64,000 bases of DNA from Tetrapyrgos nigripes. Lineage: Eukaryota; Basidiomycota; Agaricomycetes; Agaricales; Campanellaceae. The first letter of the stretch is position 1; each line of letters begins with the position of its first letter. Both the position numbers and the translations under genes were made by a program. Positions 1 to 10,893 of the stretch are shown piece after piece. Below the pieces are notes generated by a model, which made no database searches, was not told where the DNA came from, and was given only the letters and a program-made list of their open reading frames with translations. The stretch spans positions 62,001-126,000 of the forward strand of contig JAACJM010000160.1 in NCBI GenBank assembly GCA_013368315.1, written 5' to 3'.

Positions 1-660
1 GCAGAAAGCTGAAAATGGAAAACAAAGGGAATGCAGCTACTACAATGCTACAGGCAAATGACGAAGCAGAGACTCACCAACAGGATGAACTGCCAACCCT
101 CTCAACTTTCGGGTTCTCCTCCTCAGGCCCTCTTGTGAGATGTCTGCTGTAGCAGACAGTGAATCTGAGAATGGCTAGGTCGTCCTTCAACAGCGTCAGC
201 ATGACTTGGTAGACAGACTGGTGTAGGCACAGTGGGGGCTTGAGACAAAGACTGGTGTTGTGTGAGCTTCTCAGTTGGTGTATGCACTTGGCTTCACGAA
301 GTAGTAGAAAAGTAAAGGTGATTTGTCAAAGGCGGGGAAGGCATGGGTTCTGGGTGTTGCCTCCTTGCCGTTGTTGGGTAAGTTGAGTGGATCGTTGCAA
401 AGTTGCATGGACAATTGACTAAGGGTAGCAAACTACAGGTGTCGCACAAAGAGAAGGGCGGGCAGAGAGTAAGGGAGAGAGGAAGGAGAGGTCGTTGTCG
501 TGGTTCGGGTCAACAAGAAATATCAGATGTAGCGATGACGTATCAGCTGAGCGTCAGTTGAAATGTCGGTCATTTCGGAGCACTGAGGTGGCATGTAAAA
601 CTTAGAACCCGTGGAAAAAATTTGCTACTCAATTGCGAGGTCGACATAAGTTAACTTGGC
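1..660. repeat. Dispersed repeat fragment at window start
   Basis: No gene is supported here. Roughly 20-130 resembles 41640-41760 in the same orientation; both contain the stretch 'aacaggatgaactgcca' preceded by an 'actcac' motif. It therefore looks like part of a second copy of the repeat block at 40.7-42.9 kb. The rest, to the Harbinger boundary, shows no coding signal. Confidence 0.5.
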
Positions 661-856
661 CTAAAGGGCCTCGTAACTAAGGGCCCGTTCGGGCACAAGC
701 GTTTCGCTTAGGCTTAGGTCTAAGGTTACGATACGGCGTAACCATGTGCAAGCAGGAAGCATCCGTGACAGGCGTGTAAGGTGTTGTCACACAGTGACAG
801 ATAGGAGTAGATAGGGGTATATAGGCGTAGATTACTCACTTTTTGCAATAAAATCC

Positions 857-2249
857 TTGTCGATGGTCTCTCAGTCTACTGCCCATGCCCGAGCTGGGCA
901 ACACAACATTGCTAAACCAGTCTCGAAAAGATACCATCGAAAACTGGCTGTACTAGGAGCTGTTCTTGGAGCTGCTTCAGTAGTAGAGGAATTTACTTCA
1001 AAGACAACCCCAACTCCAAAACATACGTTGAGTTTGACTGGGAAAGCCTGGCTTGATGAACTTTTGGACTGTCCCAACATAGAACGTTTTCAGGAGCAGC
1101 TGTGTTTGTCCAAATCTCTGTTCAACAAGCTCTGTCTAGAGCTTCAGAAGGACTATGGCCTCAGTGATAGCAAACATGTCAGTGCTCAGGAAAAACTGGC
1201 AATATTCCTGTACCTAGGCAGGACAGGTGCCACCAATCGGTTGTTACAGGAATGATTTCAGCGAAGTGGTGCAACTATTTCCCAGTATATTTTCTCTCTG
1301 AAAACATGTCCTATATTTATGCTGATTCATATTTTCAGGTATGTCAATGAAGTACTCAAAATCATCGTCTCTGCATTCTACGCAAAGTATGTGCATCTCC
1401 CATCCAGTAGTGATGATACCCCTTCCCATATTCGTGACAATCCCAAATTGTATCCCTTCTTCAAGGACGTACTGGGTGGTGTTGATGGCTCACACTTTGA
1501 TAAGTGGTGTCACGAATCAGCAATTGCAAGCCATAGAAATCGCAAAGGTGGTCTTTCGGAGAACGTTCTTGCGATCTGTGATTTCGAGATGCGTTTTCTA
1601 TATGTACTGCCAGGATGGGAGGGCAGTGCATCTGATTCCGCTATCTGGGATTATGCTCGTTCATGAGACCTTCAAATACCTACCGGGAAGTACTACCTAG
1701 CTGATGCTGGGTTTCCTATGTGCAATTCTCTTCTTGTACCTTACCGAGGTGTTCGGTATCATTTAGCAGAATGGGGTCATGCCAGCCAGAAGTTTGTTGT
1801 GTTTATCATATCAATCATTTGACTATTACTGACTTCATTGAGTTAGACCTCGAACTAAGGAGGAACTGTTCAACCTGAGGCATGCACAGGCCCGCAACAT
1901 CATTGAACGGATTTTCGGAGTTTTCAAGCACTGTTTCGGCCTACTCGGTCGAGCCTCAGAATATCCAGAAGCAATTCAATCACAGTTCATATGTGCTTTT
2001 GCTGCACTTCACAATTATATTCGGATTCACAGGCCCAATGATATTGCACCTCCAGCTTACAGCAGCGACAGTGGAGGTAGACAGCGAGAAAACCAGATTC
2101 GTTCAACAATATCAGGTGGCGCAGAGACAGGTGTATTAGGTCAGGATATCTCGGTGGCTGAGAAAAGAGCAGCGACTGAAAGAAGGGATCAAATTGCTCA
2201 GGGAATGTGGGAGCAATATCAGAGTGTCCCTGTGGAACGAGCAGAATGA
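857..2249 (+). pseudogene. Harbinger DDE transposase (HARBI1-like) with two TGA codons
   Basis: Reconstructed exons are 857-1284, 1339-1791 and 1847-2249, which sum to an uninterrupted frame of 428 codons apart from two internal TGA codons. These lie at 1253-1255, in 'LLQ-E-*-FQRSGATIS', and 1664-1666, in 'YARS*DLQIPTG'. Family hallmarks are clear: GGVDGSH with the first catalytic Asp, NRKGG, a CDFEMRFLYVLPGWEGSA-type block with the SDSAIW segment, YLADAGFP, VPYRGVRYHLAEW, and the late NIIERIFGVFK helix with the catalytic Glu. Family comparison suggests both stops replaced CGA (Arg), so both are C-to-T changes at CpG. The protein would be the nuclear catalytic subunit for cut-and-paste transposition. 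As read it is inactive unless the stops are sequence errors. Confidence 0.88.
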
Positions 2250-2273
2250 TTATTGCTATATATATAGGACAAT

Positions 2274-3437
2274 CTAGTTGTAAAGTTCAGCCTGTAAATA
2301 TGCAGTACGAAGAGTCTTTTTCTTGGTGGAAAGGAAAGTGTCTGCAGCCTCTTTATGATGAGAAAAAAGCTGGAGAGCAAGAACCTCTTCTGTCTCAGAT
2401 AATTCTCCATCCTCCTCCATGAGCTCAACAGCCGCCTTACGCCGTTCTGGAGTAGACAATGCCATCACAGAGGCAGGTGGCTCATCCTTCATTACACTGT
2501 AAAGCCCACGAATGGCATCAGCAACATTGTCCCCAGCCTCAGCATTTCCACGGGACTTCGGAGCACAAGAGGCTGAAGAAAATGGCTCTGGTGTCTCAGA
2601 AGGAGCACGTGTGCGTTTACGAGAGGGAACAGGGGTCTGAACGAGGGTCTGAGTACGAGGAGACTGAGAAAAGGTTATGTACGTGTTGAGGCAAAAAAAA
2701 ACATGACATACCTCTTGCTCAATGTCGGTTGTATTGCCTTGATCAACATCAGTGTCCCCAACAACTTCAAGACGATCAGGATGCTCCTGAGCAGCACTCT
2801 GAGTGTTCTCAGTGGCTGTACTCACAGTAGAGGTGGCCTGCATGTCATCAGAGGTGCCAGCATGAAAAGCACCTTTGCCTGTAGCCATGACACCATGAAC
2901 GAGTTCAAATAGATCCTCGTACAATGGAAATGACTCAGTTTGCCAGCGCTTTTGTGATGGATGAGCCTACAATAAATCAAATGTGTTAGAGACAACAAAA
3001 ATAAGAGGAATCCGACACGTACATCAGTAAATGCGTCCCAGACTTCATCAGTCGCAGTAACATGCTTTCTGACAGGATCCCAGCCCCACCCGGAACCCTT
3101 GGTGACGAGAGCATAAACAGCCTTGAAGTTCTTCTTGAGCTAAAACGGTGTGCGGGTAATGAGGTCTCCAAAAATAGAAGAATGAAAAAACAAAGCGTAC
3201 TGTGCTGTTGAAATGCTCCTGGCACTGCACAGCTGACTTGGGATGATCAGGGAAATCCTTCTTCATCCTCTCCTCACAGTCAGTCCACACCTTCTTCAGC
3301 CAACCATTCTGAGCCTGCTTCCCAGCCTTTTTGGCAATCTTTAACTCTTCAACCAGGACTACATCCTCCTCTTCCTTCCATGGAGAACGAGCATCAGCAT
3401 TGTCATTCTCCTTGTTCGCATTTTTGCTTTTGGCCAT
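2274..3437 (-). CDS. SANT/Myb-like DNA-binding protein of Harbinger element
   Basis: Four exons, 3437-3201, 3139-3023, 2966-2712 and 2636-2274, give an intact 323-residue protein with all phases consistent. After a Lys/Asn-rich start, residues about 18-80 form a trihelix/Myb-like domain: 'SPWKEEEDVVLVEELK', then a Trp in 'NGWLKKVWTDC', and a second-exon 'GWGWDPVRKHVTATDEVWD' segment. The C-terminal half is acidic and Ser-rich, with a basic 'PSRKRTRAPSE' nuclear-localisation-like patch. Such proteins partner the Harbinger transposase, recruiting it to terminal repeats and importing it into the nucleus. Unlike the transposase, this gene has no lesion. Confidence 0.88.
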
Positions 3438-3659
3438 AACTCGGAGACGGAGGGAGGAAAAGAGGAAGAGAAACAGGACTAAATTTCGAGCAAGTATGTA
3501 CTATACATATACATGTGACAGGCTGTATCTAAGCTTATGCATGCGCCGAACGCTGACTACGAAGCATATAGGCGGTCCTGACTATCAGGAACCAGACATT
3601 TGCAATTTTGGCGGGTAACCTACCCTAAGTGTCTGCACCTGAACGGGCCCTAAAGGGCC

Positions 3660-4333
3660 TCATAATTTAAAGTAAAGTTCCAGACTCAAGCCAGTCACTT
3701 CTGCAAAAGTTTGATGAAAGTCGGTCAAACCCACTGTCATCAAAGCGGTACACAGAGCGAGTTGCCTGAATCTATCAAAGTTCTGTATTTACCAAGCCAC
3801 TGAGCACTGACAAAGTTTTATCGTTGCCCCTCCAGGTCTCACGATGAGAAGAATATCATTCTGCAAGTGTCCATGCGAGAGATACCTACGATTCATACGA
3901 CGGCGACTGGGATGCAGATTTCTCGAGTGCTGCAGTGACCAGCCACAAAAAGATCTCTAAAGTAACCCCTCGGCCTTCGACACTGACCTCTCATCGAAAA
4001 CTGATGTCAATTGGCCATGCATATGGATCCCGCAATCGTTGAAAGTATTGTAGCGACTTGTGAACATGATGCTCGGGGAAGGACAAGGCCAACAGATTGT
4101 AGTACAGAGTGTTGAATAGTATCAAATAAGTATTAGAGAACACACTGATTCTGATTCTTGGGTTTCACCGTCTCAGCTACTTTGATATCAAGGATCTATA
4201 GATGAATAAGTACTTATGGAATGGGTTTTCTGCTCAGTGCTGTCGTTCCCGTTCCCGTTGGCCCCACCTGGTCCTCCTTTCCTTCCCTAAAGCCTTCACT
4301 GCGATCAGGAGTCGATTTCACCTCATTTTGATA
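3660..4333. other. Duplicated upstream block of family copy A
   Basis: There is no gene. From about 3800 the sequence resembles the 5' flanks of copies B, D, F and G: a 'tggccatgc...' block, a 'gtagacctggaggggcaac'-like stretch in the other copies, and the 'CTTTGATATCAA' motif at 4180-4192. It probably contains the promoter of copy A and marks the left edge of the duplicated unit. Confidence 0.6.
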
Positions 4334-5340
4334 ATGAGGCCTCAAAGTCCTGTTATATTTTTCTTGTGAGTTATCATTGGGAGTCTTAATGTCCAAAGCA
4401 CTGAAAGCAACTTTTCGGAAACTGAGATATGTCGCTCATTACTCTCTGACCGTTTCCGCCAACCTTTTCATCCAAGTCCCTGGTACTGTCACAATAGGTG
4501 TTCCAACTGTGGCCACTTGCATCCCTCAGACCCAATACGACCTTAACCTCACCCTCTTCCTTGCTCAACCTGGACAGGAAAACAATATCAGCAATGATCA
4601 TGCTACAGATTTTTCGAATCCCCTCAAACCAGATCCAACTACTGGAGCAACTAGATTTATTGTTGATTTTCCTGGGTATGTTGACGTACTTGTCACCGAG
4701 TAGAGGACTCTTGATCGAGACATGAGAACAGGTCATATGTGATCCAAGAATGGGAAAACATATCAGATCCCGCCCTGGCCCATCCAGTCGACAACAGTGT
4801 GGCGTGCGCAATTGTACTCACCTCTACTTCCTCTACTTCCCCCTCTACATCCTCATCACCCCCTACATCCTCCCCCTCTACGTCCTCCCCCTCTACGTCC
4901 TCCCCCTCTATGTCCTCCTCCCCCTCCACTCCCTCTGACATTGCCCCTCCTTTAAACAATGGAACCATGCTTAAATCTCCTTCCACCTCCACAAACAACA
5001 AGGACACCACTTCCTCCAACTATTCCATCTCAAAAGTCCTCATTGTAGTAGCATGGGTAGTTGGCGGCATCGTATTTTGTTCTTTGATCTTTCTTGGGTT
5101 TCGGTTATGGAGGGGAAGGCAACACAGGAAATGGAAACTAGAAGAGGGGCTAATTAAAGTTCAGGACCCGTTCAATGTTCAAGACTCTACATGCATTCTC
5201 CATGGTACGATTCTCATGATGTTAATCACTTCTCTGGGTATCGTTGACGTTGAACGCTATCTACATTAGGCCCTCAGCAAGAACAAAGGACCACAGGCGC
5301 CAAAGGACAGAGATTTCTTTCTGTCTCAAACATTCGTTAA
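4334..5340 (+). pseudogene. Membrane-protein family copy A, truncated
   Basis: Exons 4334-4365, 4427-4675, 4720-5204 and 5270-5340 give 278 residues. The signal peptide is split after 'MRPQSPVIFFL'. Next come the ectodomain (GTVTIGVP...ATCIPQTQ...GATRFIVDFPG), a Ser/Thr/Pro stalk built on SSPSTS repeats, one membrane helix (about 'VVAWVVGGIVFCSLIFLGF') and a basic segment ending LIKVQDPFNVQDS. The coiled-coil exon stops at TAA 5338-5340, immediately before a 'QDLYRE'-like continuation seen in the paralogues. The second intron ends in GAG where the paralogues have TAG; it is still an AG acceptor. The lost coiled-coil is further split by a hAT-like insertion at 5530-6200. I do not know the function; closest paralogues are B, E and F. 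Confidence 0.75.
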
Positions 5341-6208
5341 CAGGATTTATATCGAGAAAGAGACACTCTTCTCGGAGAAGAAATGCAACAGATAAACTGG
5401 TAGGTACAAAGTCACGATGAAAATGGGAACGAAACTCCAGGAAATATGTAGGCCAGGATGAGAGAGATTCTGACAAGGATGGATATGTTGACTAGTCAGA
5501 TAAACAGACTCACAGTGCCTCCTTCGTACTAGTGAACGAAAAGTCCGGTTCAGTCCGGTTCAGCGCCAAATTTCTTGAACGCTGAACTGGACCTTGCGTC
5601 CGGTCCAGAAATTCTCTGAACTTCGGACCGGACTTTACGTCCGCTTAACTTCGGTCCAGTTCAAGTCCAAGTAAGGTTCGGACGCGTCCGAACTTTTTCT
5701 GTCTCCGAGATAGCCGAATGGATTTCTCTTACCAAGGTAGCAATGAGTTAGGTAGTTATCTGCATGCGAGTGAATGCTTCAAGGCCCGTTGATGACAAAA
5801 GACCAGCCAAAGCACGGAAAAGGAAGTATACAGAAACTGCTCTGCACTCCAGCCCAGAGAGGGATGTTTCTGCATCCATTACGTGCCCGAGTGTTCTACT
5901 AAAATACTTAGATTCAGAATGTAATTCCGCAGACATGACTACAGAGTGTGTATACATTATGAGTGGTCGTCAAACATCGAAAAAATCAAGCCCTGACAAC
6001 CAAATTCTGGTCAGAAATGCAGCACGTTCGGACGCGTTCGGACGCGTCCAGATGCGTCCAGTAAATTTCAGAATTTGCTGGACCGCGGACTGAACCTACG
6101 GTCCGGTTCACAAAATTCTTGAACTTTGAACCGGACTTTCCGTCCAGTCCAGTCAAGTTCGGTTCGGACTAAAGTCCGGGACCGGACTTTTTGTTCACTA
6201 CTTCGTAC
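5341..6208 (+). pseudogene. Residual coiled-coil exon of copy A, interrupted
   Basis: Downstream of the premature stop the sequence still resembles the last exon of the family: 'gaagaaatgcaacagataaac', an Arg-rich heptad region and 'cctccttcgtac'. After the insertion it resumes at 6201 with 'cttcgtacgttagcgatgagggt'. This is the exact paralogous context of copy B near 8418. The segment cannot be translated in frame with the rest. Confidence 0.7.
5530..6200. mobile_element. hAT-like non-autonomous element, 671 bp
   Basis: The ends are TAGTGAACGAAAAGTCCGGT and, read inward from the right, TAGTGAACAAAAAGTCCGGT (19 of 20 identical). A perfect 8-bp duplication CTTCGTAC lies at 5522-5529 and 6201-6208. 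Copy B retains the empty site, a single CTTCGTAC near 8418-8425. Both ends are packed with inverted and direct subterminal copies of GTCCGGTTCA- and GGACGCGTCC-like words, typical of transposase-binding arrays. No transposase reading frame is present, so mobilisation would need a hAT transposase encoded elsewhere. Confidence 0.93.
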
Positions 6209-6860
6209 GTTAGCGATGAGGGTTCTGAGGCTCGGGGTCACGCTGCATCTGGAATGCAAATCTCATAGTTCTGACCAGCCACGAAAGCATCTCTAAACTG
6301 ACCGAGATGTTGGCTGTGTGAAAGTGGGTATTTTCACTCATGCTCCCTGAAATCTCATTTGTACTCTTTTACCTATCGCGCTACCTAGTACCAACACGCT
6401 ACGCACCTCTAGACAGACTGTGTATTTACGATACTTACGTACTTGGGTGGACACTCGTAAATTTTCAATGAATGTGTCGGTATATCACCTATTATATGTC
6501 TCGAAGAGAGGACATGATGATATTCCTAATGATATGTATAAAAACGCTGACGCAGGATAGGGGCTAAGTACGTCAGCGGGCTCAGAAAAGCGCAGGCACA
6601 GCCACGGACACGCTTTTTCACCTCTTCCTCGTCGTGCTGAACAGCCTCCTGGGGCGGGGACCCGGCTATAGACTCATGGAAACTGCAACAAAGCGTCTGC
6701 TCCACTCTCAAAAGGCGTGAAAATCTCTAAATTTCTACAGCTTGCCATCCGAGACTCTCTGCAACTTGAGACTGTTCAAGCCAAAGTGAACTACATACAC
6801 TCATAGTGTATCGCCAGTCTGGAACATCAAGGCTAAAGTGACCGTGATTTTTTACTATTG
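6209..6860. repeat. Duplicated 3' tail of copy A
   Basis: A gene-free block is shared, often inverted, with 8640-8870, 20728-21310, 24060-24300 and 26560-26960. Shared words include 'gataggggctaagtacg', 'atatatcacc' and 'gagactgttcaag'. It is the 3' flank that travelled with the family genes. Confidence 0.7.
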
Positions 6861-6929
6861 TATTTTACTCTCATGCTACGAGTACTGAAGGATGGCTTTG
6901 CTAGTAGATTGCCGGCCTTACACCATGAA

Positions 6930-7252
6930 GAAGCAACCCATTCATCCCTTGGTGCTGAGCTTTCGTCGAAAACTGCCTGCTGTCATCGTTGATCATGATG
7001 CTTAGAGACGGCCGAGGCCAACAGATTGTAATACAGAATCAAAGCCAAGCAAGTGTTGGTTAGTATCAAATATCGAAGAACATACTGATTCCGATTCCTA
7101 GGTTTCAGTAACTTTGATATCAAAGATGCATAGATGGACAAGTACTTATGGAATGGGTTGTCTGCTCAATGGTGTCGTTCCCGTTCCCGTTGGCCCCCCT
7201 GCTCTTTCCTCTCATTCCTTAAAGCCTTCGTAGATTTCGCCTCATTTCGATA
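6930..7252 (+). promoter_or_regulatory. Duplicated upstream block of copy B with palindrome
   Basis: This 5' flank is shared with the other copies. It includes the perfect 14-bp palindrome CTTTGATATCAAAG at 7112-7125 and a 'gcatagatggacaagtactta' stretch that is found in opposite orientation near D-G. The palindrome lies about 130 bp before the ATG, a plausible transcription-factor site. The role is inferred from conservation only. Confidence 0.5.
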
Positions 7253-8509
7253 ATGAGGCCTCCAAGTCCGATTATACTATCTTTCTCGTGAGTCATCATG
7301 ATTCATTGGGAATCCTATGTTCTAAAAGCACTGAAATCCAACTGAAATCCACTTTTCGGAAATTGAGATATGTCGCTCGTTACTCTTTGACCGTTTCCGC
7401 CACATATCGCTTCGAGCTCCCTCCTACCGTCACAGTAGATGTCCCAGCTGAGGCCACTTGCATTCCTCAGACCCAAGACGACCTCAACCTCTCCTCTTCC
7501 TCGCTCAAGCAAAGTCTGGACAGGAAAACGATATCAACGGCTACGCTACGGATTTCAAGAATCCCCTCAAACCGGATCCAAGTACTGGAGCGACGAGATT
7601 TGTTGTTCATTCACCTGGGTACGTTAACGTGCTTGTCCGTCGAGTACAAGACTTTTGATAGACATATGAGAACAGGACATATGTGATCAAAGTATGGGCA
7701 AACATATCAGATCCAGCCCTGGGCCATCCAGTCGACAACAGTGTAGCCTTCGCAGCTGCACTCGCCTCCACTTCCTCCGCTTCCCTCTCCATGTCCTCCT
7801 CCCCCTCCACTCCCTCTGACATTGGCCCTCCTTCCAACAACGGAACCGTCCCTGAATCTTCTTCCACGTCCCCAAACAATAATAACACCACCCCTCCCTC
7901 CAACTCAAAAACCATCATTGTGGTAGGAGTAGTTGGTGGTGTCGCATTTTGTGCTTTGATCCTTCTCGGGTTTTGGTTATGGAGGAGAAGGCGGCACAGG
8001 AAAAGGAAACAAGAAGAGGGGCTAATTAAAGTTCGGGACCCGTTCAATGTTCAGGACTCTACAAGTACTAGTGCTCTTCACGGTACGATTCTGAAAGTTG
8101 ATGATAAACTATAATTTCCTACTTATATACTTTAGGCCCGCAGAAAAAACACTGGACCACCAATGCCAACGGACGACAATTTAGGTCTGTCTCAACCACC
8201 CAGCGGCAAGATCTGCGTCGAGAACGAGACGCACTCCAAGCAGAACTGCAGCGGATAAACTCAGAAATACGACGTCAGGATGGAAATCGGAACGACTCCG
8301 GTCAATTGCAAGACGATACGGAGCCTAGAATGAGGGATTGCTTGCATCGGATTCAGGCAAGGATGGATATTTTGACCAGTGAGATGGCTCAGATGAACAG
8401 ACTCATGGTGCCTCCTTCGTACGTTCGCGATGAGGGTCCTGAGACTCGGGGTCACGGTACTACTGGGATGCAAATCTCTAGTTCTCACAAGCCACGAAAA
8501 CATCTCTAA
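7253..8509 (+). pseudogene. Membrane-protein family copy B, frameshifted
   Basis: Exon 1 is 7253-7287, starting MRPPSPIILSF. Exon 2 is 7368-7618, a third exon starts near 7670, and the coiled-coil exon runs to the TAA at 8507-8509. Compared with copy C, exon 2 lacks one base in the 'ctctcctcttcctcgc' stretch, and exon 3 has two extra bases at 'agacatatgag'. The frame is therefore broken between ectodomain and stalk. Stalk, membrane helix ('VVGVVGGVAFCALILLGF'), basic tail and the complete coiled-coil exon remain open. The last exon gives a good template of the intact coiled coil (RQDLRRERDALQAELQ-like heptads) and of the empty hAT site. Confidence 0.75.
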
Positions 8510-9539
8510 ACTGGCAGAGATGTTGCCTGTGTGGAAGTGGGTTCACTCATACTCCCTGAAATCTCACTTGTCAACGTTGTATTCCTCACCTATCGTGCCA
8601 CGCTTCTGAACAGACTCTGAGCTTACTTGAGTAGATACTTATGATTTTTTCCCTGATTGCATGGATATATCACCAATTATATGTCTCAAAGAGCATGATG
8701 ACATTCCTGATGAAATCCAGACTACCTCCAGCAAAAACGCTGACCGAGGATAGGGGCTAAGTACGCCAGGGGCCCTGGGAAAAATTATTCGTGTATAGGC
8801 ACAGCCATAGACGCGTTTTGTCATCCTGCTGCTTCTGAACGGCCTCCTTCCAGGCAAGAGATGGGAGAGCACTGGCTATCTATCTCTACATGCCGCAAAC
8901 GCGTGCAATCATTCTCCAGAATTCTCCAATCGATATCACCGTCAAAATCCGCAAAAAGTTTCAATGTACAACGCGTCATCCAAAACTTGTTCTAGGCTCA
9001 ACCCAGTTCCAACTTCTGGCTAAAATATCGACCTACTTACTTATGGGCATACCGAAAGAAATGTACGTGGCAATAGGGGCTCTACACCTTCGGTCTCTAT
9101 GCAAACTCACCGCTCATTCTCATCAGAAAGGTTGATTTCCCCAGACGACACAACCCCTTCGGTAAACTTTGTCCGTAGGGATGAGGCGGGCCTCCAAGGC
9201 TGCTACATAGATCGTTCTCAGAGTCCTCGCGAGCCTTTTGCAACACCTTCAGCTGACCCACCTGGTCAAACTTGAAGTCGTGTCTTCGAAGAGAAGCCTT
9301 GTCACCGGGTACCCATGATGCATCTGATCAGATGTCTTGATACAGCTCGCTTGTTGGAACTATCATTTCCGTTTCACAACTCTATTACATGTGCCGTGGC
9401 ATCAATCACTTTCTATGGGATCTGACTGACCTGAACTGGGTTACTCATAAACCGTGTCAGTCGTCGACCTTTCGGTTTACTCCTCCTCCCCCGCCCCCGC
9501 CACGCCATTGGCGACTCCTCCCTTCGTTTCATTTTGACA
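8510..9539. repeat. 3' tail of copy B and unassigned spacer
   Basis: The first 360 bp carry the family 3' tail ('atatatcaccaattatatgtctc', 'gataggggctaagtacgcc'). From about 8890 to 9480 I see no gene and no recognisable repeat. A short C-rich run ('ctcctcccccgcccccgcc') precedes copy C. Confidence 0.6.
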
Positions 9540-10893
9540 ATGAAACCTCTTGTATTATTCTTACTGTGAGTTCTTGTGATCTGCTTAGCTCGTATTACTG
9601 ATAACCAAATATCGTGTCCAGTTATGTCGCTCGTTACTCTTTGCCCGTTTCCGCTAGCTATCGTTTCGAGATCCCTCCTACCGTCACAGTAGGCGTCCCA
9701 ATTGAGGCCACTTGCATTGCTCAGACCCTAGACGACTTCAAACTCTCCCTCTTTCCCGCTCAAGCAAAGCCTGGACAGGAAAACGATCCTATAAACGGCT
9801 ACGCTACGGATTTCAAGAATCCCCTCAAACCGGATCCAAGTACTGGAGCGACGAGATTTGTTGTTGCTTCACCTGGGTACGTTGACGTGCTTATCGTCGA
9901 GTAGAGGACTCTTGATAGACATGAGAACAGGACATATGTGATCAAAGTATGGTCAATAAACGCATCAAATTCCAACCTATCCATCCAATCGACAACAGTG
10001 TAGCGTTCAGAGCTGTAGACGCCTCTACTTCCTCCGCCCCCTCTACTCCTTCTGCCAGTGCCTTAGTCGCTCCCGCTGGTTCCAACAACCCCAACAACGG
10101 AACCGCCGGCGAATCCTCTTCCACGTCCCGAAACAATGATACCCCTTCCTCCAACTCAAACACCATCATCATTGCCGTAGTCGTCACCGTCGTCGTCGTT
10201 GCCGTCGCTGCAGCTCTCATCTTCATCTTTTGGTATCGTGCTCGACATTTAAAGAAGGAACAACGAGCCATGTCATCTGGGGGTTCGGGCTTTGGATTTG
10301 TCCCAGGCCCAGGCTCCGGCTCCGAGGCGTCGCACAATTTCTATGGCGAACGGATGATGCGTACAAGTAACAATAATATGGTGGTTGTTCCTGGATTACG
10401 GTACTCTGGCGCAACTGGGTCTGGGTCGGAGAAGGTCTCGCCGATTATGTCTTATCCCTATCCCGGTCCTTCTCGACAGGGACCTGGATCTGAGGCAGGC
10501 AGTCATAAATCTTATACAGACGCACCAAGAACATCATTTTACGGAGGATCAACCATCGCACCCTCGGACTCTATTTCTCAAGTTGGGTATCAGGGGAGGT
10601 TTAAGAAGGTGATGGATGATGTAGATGAGGATGAGGACGACGACAGGGACAGGGAGATGGATGGGGACCCAGAGAAGGGGTACGCAGAATCATTCATGTC
10701 AATTGAGCCGCCGGCGCGGCCGACCTCTGAGGCCCAGGATAGATGGGGAATGACAGATTCAGATTCATCAAGGGTAGCTGGACACGGACATGGATATCAA
10801 GGGCAGGATTACAGTCCCAGTTATAATCAACGCAACCTCGTCCCAGTTCGCAAGCCTGTACCGTCAATAACGGATTCCTATACTCCCCGGTGA
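9540..10893 (+). pseudogene. Membrane-protein family copy C with a different cytoplasmic tail
   Basis: Exons 9540-9565 and 9622-9876 encode the signal peptide (MKPLVLFLL|YVARYSLPVSA) and an intact ectodomain. Exon 3 starts at 9919. Compared with copy B there are two extra bases between 9950 and 9990, so the frame reaches TAG unless translation resumes in the long frame from ATG 9949 to TGA 10893. That frame encodes a Ser-rich stalk, a membrane helix (TIIIAVVVTVVVVAVAAALIFIFW) and a cytoplasmic tail of about 220 residues, rich in Gly/Ser/Pro with an acidic DDVDEDEDDDRDRE patch. No coiled-coil exon follows. It shares the ectodomain with the others but its tail is unrelated. Either a frameshifted gene or an N-terminally shortened one. 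Confidence 0.6.

Larger units (their letters stand above)
681..3650. mobile_element. PIF/Harbinger DNA transposon, complete ends
   Basis: The element is 2970 bp. The left end starts GGGCCCGTTCGGGCAC and the right end, read inward, starts GGGCCCGTTCAGGTGCA, so the terminal inverted repeats agree over about 15 bp with small gaps. It is flanked on both sides by TAA (678-680 and 3651-3653), the 3-bp TWA duplication expected for this superfamily. It holds two convergent genes, a DDE transposase on plus and a SANT/Myb protein on minus, with stop codons only about 24 bp apart. This two-gene layout is standard for PIF/Harbinger. Confidence 0.93.

Noticed and set aside
4676..4719. Conserved in-frame TAG after the ectodomain in copies A, C, D and E, suggesting independent nonsense mutations.
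   Set aside because: The TAG lies in a 44-55 bp intron with a GTATGT/GTACGT donor; removing it joins the flanking exons in phase in A, D and E. It is not a lesion.
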